From Candidatus Acetothermia bacterium (lineage in GTDB: Bacteria; Bipolaricaulota; Bipolaricaulia; RBG-16-55-9; DRXL01), in contig JAPWVB010000023.1 in NCBI GenBank assembly GCA_028275205.1, forward strand, positions 1 to 14,929: a stretch of DNA of 14,929 nucleotides. Reading direction: 5' to 3'. Under the pieces are notes generated by a model. It was given only the letters and a program-made list of their open reading frames with translations. It had not been told where the DNA came from and made no database searches. Position numbers and translations under genes: made by a program. How positions within the stretch are numbered: the stretch's first letter is position 1; the number at the start of each line of letters is the position of its first letter. This document shows, in pieces, positions 12,637-14,929 of this stretch.

Positions 12637-13794
12637 ATGGGATGTTCAGAGTCTGCTCTCGGCGCCATCGAGCGCCTAGACGTCCAAGCTATTATTGAAG
12701 GGAACGCGCGGATCTTGCGAGAGCATCGCACCCGCTCGCGGCGCTTCCCTCAGATCTATGAGCTGTACGGCACCACCGAGCTGATCTCGACGTTCTCGCA
12801 TCTGACGCCCAACCTCCCCTTCGACGAAGTCTTCGGGAATTTTCTGCTACCCAAGATCGCCGACGCTGCCGGGATCCCTCGCGATCGCGTGATCAATTGC
12901 GCGTATGACAACTACATCCCGCGCACCGATACCCCAAAAGCCCATACGATTCAGCTTGGCATCGTCAACCCCAAAGTCTTGCATCCGGAGATCATCCCCA
13001 GCCTCCAAGAGGGGTTCTTCTATGATCCCAACGAGCTGATCAAAGATGGGCAAAATCGCATCAAGAGCGCCCCCGAGGAGAATTTAGAAGTCTTTCGCGC
13101 GCGGTTCGACCAGCTCGAAGCTATCTTAAAGAAGTACTCCGGCCCTGGCGACACGAGCGAAAAGCTCCTCAAGATCCGACAAGAGTTTCTTGCGCTCGTG
13201 GGGATAGACTTCATCCCTGAGGTCGCGTACTCTCGCGCCTTGCAGCCCAAGACCGCTGATGTCTTAGAGATTCTCTACAAAGAGGGCTTTCCGTTTTGGG
13301 AGATGCCCGTGCCTGAGGAGAAATATCTGAAAGATACTTTTCTCATCGAGGGGATTGATGCTCAGAAGAGGCGCCGCCACGTGCGCTTTGAAGATGGGCA
13401 CTTTGTCTTTGAGTATACCCCTCAGCGCGAGAAGCGCATCCCTGCGGAAAAGATCTTCGACGCCTTGCGAAACTTCGAGGTGATCCCCACGATGCCCCTC
13501 GTCATCCTCACCACGACGACGGCCCCGCAGATTCCTCACCTAGGTGGAAGGGTCTGGAAGAACTACGCCCCCAAGCACGTGGACGCACAATCCGAATGGC
13601 TGGGCATCCCTGAGCGCAGCGACACGCTCATCTTGAGCACCGGCGGGCACGTGCTGCTGAAGACGTTCCGGCGGAACGAAGAGTTTATTGGCTTTCCTAC
13701 GATCTATCTCACGTATGGTCCAGGGCGCATCCGGGAGGCGCTAGAAAACGGCTACTTTCGGCGGGTGGAGTTCAAGCGCCATGTCTTGCTATAG
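12637..13794 (+). CDS. Unrecognised conserved-looking cytoplasmic protein, 385 residues
   Basis: I do not recognise this family. The protein has no signal peptide or membrane helix and looks like a soluble enzyme. The N-terminal part (about 1-130) is mixed helical, with FPQIYELYGTTELISTF (37-53) and AYDNYIPRTDTPKAHTIQLGIVNPK (89-113). The middle (about 145-190) is charged and helical, with possible coiled-coil character around 150-185. The C-terminal third contains strand-rich segments: IPTMPLVILTTTTAPQIPHLGG (283-304), TLILSTGGHVLL (330-341) and FPTIYLTYGPGRIREAL (353-369). Histidines and glycines in PHLGG, STGGH and YGPGR are candidate functional residues only. It is divergent from rpsT-recJ. 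It may be translated from a leaderless message, and its stop codon overlaps the end of the convergent lipoprotein gene by 6 bp. Base composition resembles its neighbours. Confidence 0.75.
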   Translation: MGCSESALGAIERLDVQAIIEGNARILREHRTRSRRFPQIYELYGTTELISTFSHLTPNLPFDEVFGNFLLPKIADAAGIPRDRVINCAYDNYIPRTDTPKAHTIQLGIVNPKVLHPEIIPSLQEGFFYDPNELIKDGQNRIKSAPEENLEVFRARFDQLEAILKKYSGPGDTSEKLLKIRQEFLALVGIDFIPEVAYSRALQPKTADVLEILYKEGFPFWEMPVPEEKYLKDTFLIEGIDAQKRRRHVRFEDGHFVFEYTPQREKRIPAEKIFDALRNFEVIPTMPLVILTTTTAPQIPHLGGRVWKNYAPKHVDAQSEWLGIPERSDTLILSTGGHVLLKTFRRNEEFIGFPTIYLTYGPGRIREALENGYFRRVEFKRHVLL

Positions 13795-14214
13795 GACCGT
13801 GACGGTGGCGCGCCTGACCTCCAGCTCGCCATGACGGATTCTCACAGTGTACTGCCCTGGCGCGAGCCCAGTGATCTCGCCCTCATAGGGCGCCTGCCCG
13901 ATGCACTTGATGCATATGAGGCCCGGGTCTTTGGGGGCGATCGCCAAGACGTGCACAATCAGCTCGGAGTTTTTTGTTTCTAGCATGGCGTCGAGCTGAT
14001 GGCACGGATCGGGCATGGTCATGCGCCCAGACAATCTGATAACTCCGGGGGCTCCGTGGATTTGGGCCTCATCAATGCCTGCGCCGCAGCTCGCCTCCCC
14101 CTGATGGAAGCTGAGCACAGGAGGGCCGACGCTCACAGTATGCCGACAGCCCCCAAGGGCTGTCAGCGCCATCAGCGCTATGGATGACTCTAGAAACCTC
14201 CGGCGCGAGAGCAT
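13789..14214 (-). CDS. Predicted Tat-exported lipoprotein of unknown function
   Basis: This 141-residue protein begins with an almost consensus twin-arginine signal, SRRRFLE at 3-9, then a hydrophobic stretch ending in the lipobox LGGC (20-23). It should be exported folded by the Tat system and lipid-anchored at Cys23. The mature part is a small beta-rich domain with four more cysteines (43, 71, 101, 104) around RLSGRMTMPDPCHQL and LICIKCIGQAPYEGEI, and closes with GLAPGQYTVRI. The paired cysteines suggest disulfides or a metal site. I recognise the layout from small secreted proteins but cannot name a function. The start is preceded by GGGGGTGAT and lies 15 bp after the malate dehydrogenase stop, so the two are probably cotranscribed. 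The 3' end overlaps the convergent gene by 6 bp. Confidence 0.82.
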   Translation of the reverse strand: MLSRRRFLESSIALMALTALGGCRHTVSVGPPVLSFHQGEASCGAGIDEAQIHGAPGVIRLSGRMTMPDPCHQLDAMLETKNSELIVHVLAIAPKDPGLICIKCIGQAPYEGEITGLAPGQYTVRIRHGELEVRRATVTVL

Positions 14215-14229
14215 TGCGTATCACCCCCT

Positions 14230-14929
14230 TTATACCTGCACTTTGCTCACCGTCTCGCGCACGATCTCCGCGGCCCGCTGGAGTTGAGCCAGCTCTTCTG
14301 GAGTGAGCTTGAGTTCTATAATTCTTTCAGCCCCGCGCGCCCCAAGCACCACCGGCACACCCAAGAAAATATCCTTCAGTCCATACTCCCCCTGCAAGAG
14401 CACTGAGCTGGGAATGATTCTCTTCTTATCGAGCAGAATGCTCTCGATCATCGTGATCACGGCCGCCGAGGGCGCATAGTACGCGCTCCCTTCGCCCAGG
14501 AGCTGAACGATCTCCGTTCCGCCCTTGCGCGCTCGATCTATGAGTTTGGCGATGCGCTCGGAGTCGAGCAAGTCTGTGAGGGGAATCCCGGCGACGCTCG
14601 AATATCGTGGCAGCGGGACCATCCCCACGTCGGTGTGGCCGCCGAGCACTAGGCCCTGCACGTCCTCTGCGGAGACGCCTAGCTCCATCGCGATAAAAGT
14701 CCGCCAGCGCGCAGAATCGAGCGCCCCACCTTGGCCGATCACGCGCTCTCGCGGGAACCCCGTCACTTTGTGGGTGACGTAGACCATGGCATCGAGGGGA
14801 TTGCTGAAGACGATGATGATCGCGTGAGGTGAGTGCTTGGCGACTTGCTCGGCGCAGCTTTTGACGATCTTTGTATTGATATTTAAGAGATCTTCGCGAG
14901 ACATCCCTGGCTTGCGGGGCACCCCCGCG
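14230..14929 (-). CDS. mdh: Malate dehydrogenase (LDH-like type), C-terminal part
   Basis: This NAD-dependent enzyme interconverts malate and oxaloacetate in the TCA cycle. The N-terminal nucleotide-binding region lies outside the window; 232 residues remain. The substrate loop AGVPRKPGMSRED has Arg where lactate dehydrogenases have Gln, favouring malate. Further landmarks are IIIVFSNPLDAMVYVTHKVTGFP, the GALDSARWRTFIAMELGVS segment with the catalytic aspartate-bearing helix and substrate arginine, and the catalytic histidine in LGGHTDVGMVPLPRYSSVAGIPL. The usual sequence at this last site is GGHGDxMVPL, so one extra residue follows the histidine here. The C-terminal GEYGLKDIFLGVPVVLGARGAERIIELKLTPEE is typical. 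A Tat lipoprotein gene follows after 15 bp. Confidence 0.94.
   Translation of the reverse strand, partial: AGVPRKPGMSREDLLNINTKIVKSCAEQVAKHSPHAIIIVFSNPLDAMVYVTHKVTGFPRERVIGQGGALDSARWRTFIAMELGVSAEDVQGLVLGGHTDVGMVPLPRYSSVAGIPLTDLLDSERIAKLIDRARKGGTEIVQLLGEGSAYYAPSAAVITMIESILLDKKRIIPSSVLLQGEYGLKDIFLGVPVVLGARGAERIIELKLTPEELAQLQRAAEIVRETVSKVQV

Overview
This is about 15 kb of a densely packed bacterial chromosome, probably from a diderm thermophile or another deep-branching, little-studied phylum. The evidence is the large N-terminal periplasmic domain on YidC, system II (ResB/CcsA) cytochrome c maturation, Tat export, a firmicute-like efp–Asp23–nusB gene order, and several transcripts that look leaderless. 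I cannot name the phylum from sequence alone. The gene content is mostly housekeeping. I see no phage, insertion sequence, tRNA, rRNA or CRISPR.

Layout. 3-3411 (+): a tight operon of tatC (3' end), efp, an Asp23/Gls24 protein, an AmaP-like membrane anchor, a DUF2273 membrane peptide, nusB and a galE-like epimerase. Most neighbours overlap by a few bases. 3412-3550: a gap that appears to encode an undescribed small RNA with its own promoter and terminator. 3551-6744 (-): resA-resB-ccsA, for cytochrome c maturation. 6818-8858 (+): yidC and a Jag/KhpB RNA-binding protein, divergent from resA through a 73-bp region whose two promoters seem to share one palindromic -35 box. 8973-10529 (+): a degenerate WecA-like membrane domain fused to a WecG/TagA glycosyltransferase. 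10526-12529 (-): rpsT then recJ. 12637-13794 (+): an unrecognised 385-residue protein. 13789-14929 (-): malate dehydrogenase (5' end outside the window) followed by a Tat-type lipoprotein.

The most interesting item is the RNA predicted at about 3461-3549. A near-consensus promoter (CTGACA, 17 bp, TATACT) places its start on GGATCACCTCCTT, the exact 13-nt 3' tail (anti-Shine-Dalgarno) of 16S rRNA. TCACCTCCT recurs after a 7-bp hairpin, a TCACC variant lies in the hairpin loop, and a strong intrinsic terminator ends the unit. It looks like a small RNA carrying copies of the ribosome's own mRNA-binding sequence.

Second, rpsT (S20) appears to start at an AUU codon behind a 9-nt Shine-Dalgarno match. 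This restores the normal 87-residue S20; the first conventional start gives a truncated 77-residue protein. Third, resA, yidC and the 385-residue protein show -10-like boxes 8-12 nt from their start codons and no Shine-Dalgarno sequence, so they may be leaderless. Such messages would escape an RNA that masks Shine-Dalgarno sequences. That link is a hypothesis, not something the sequence proves.
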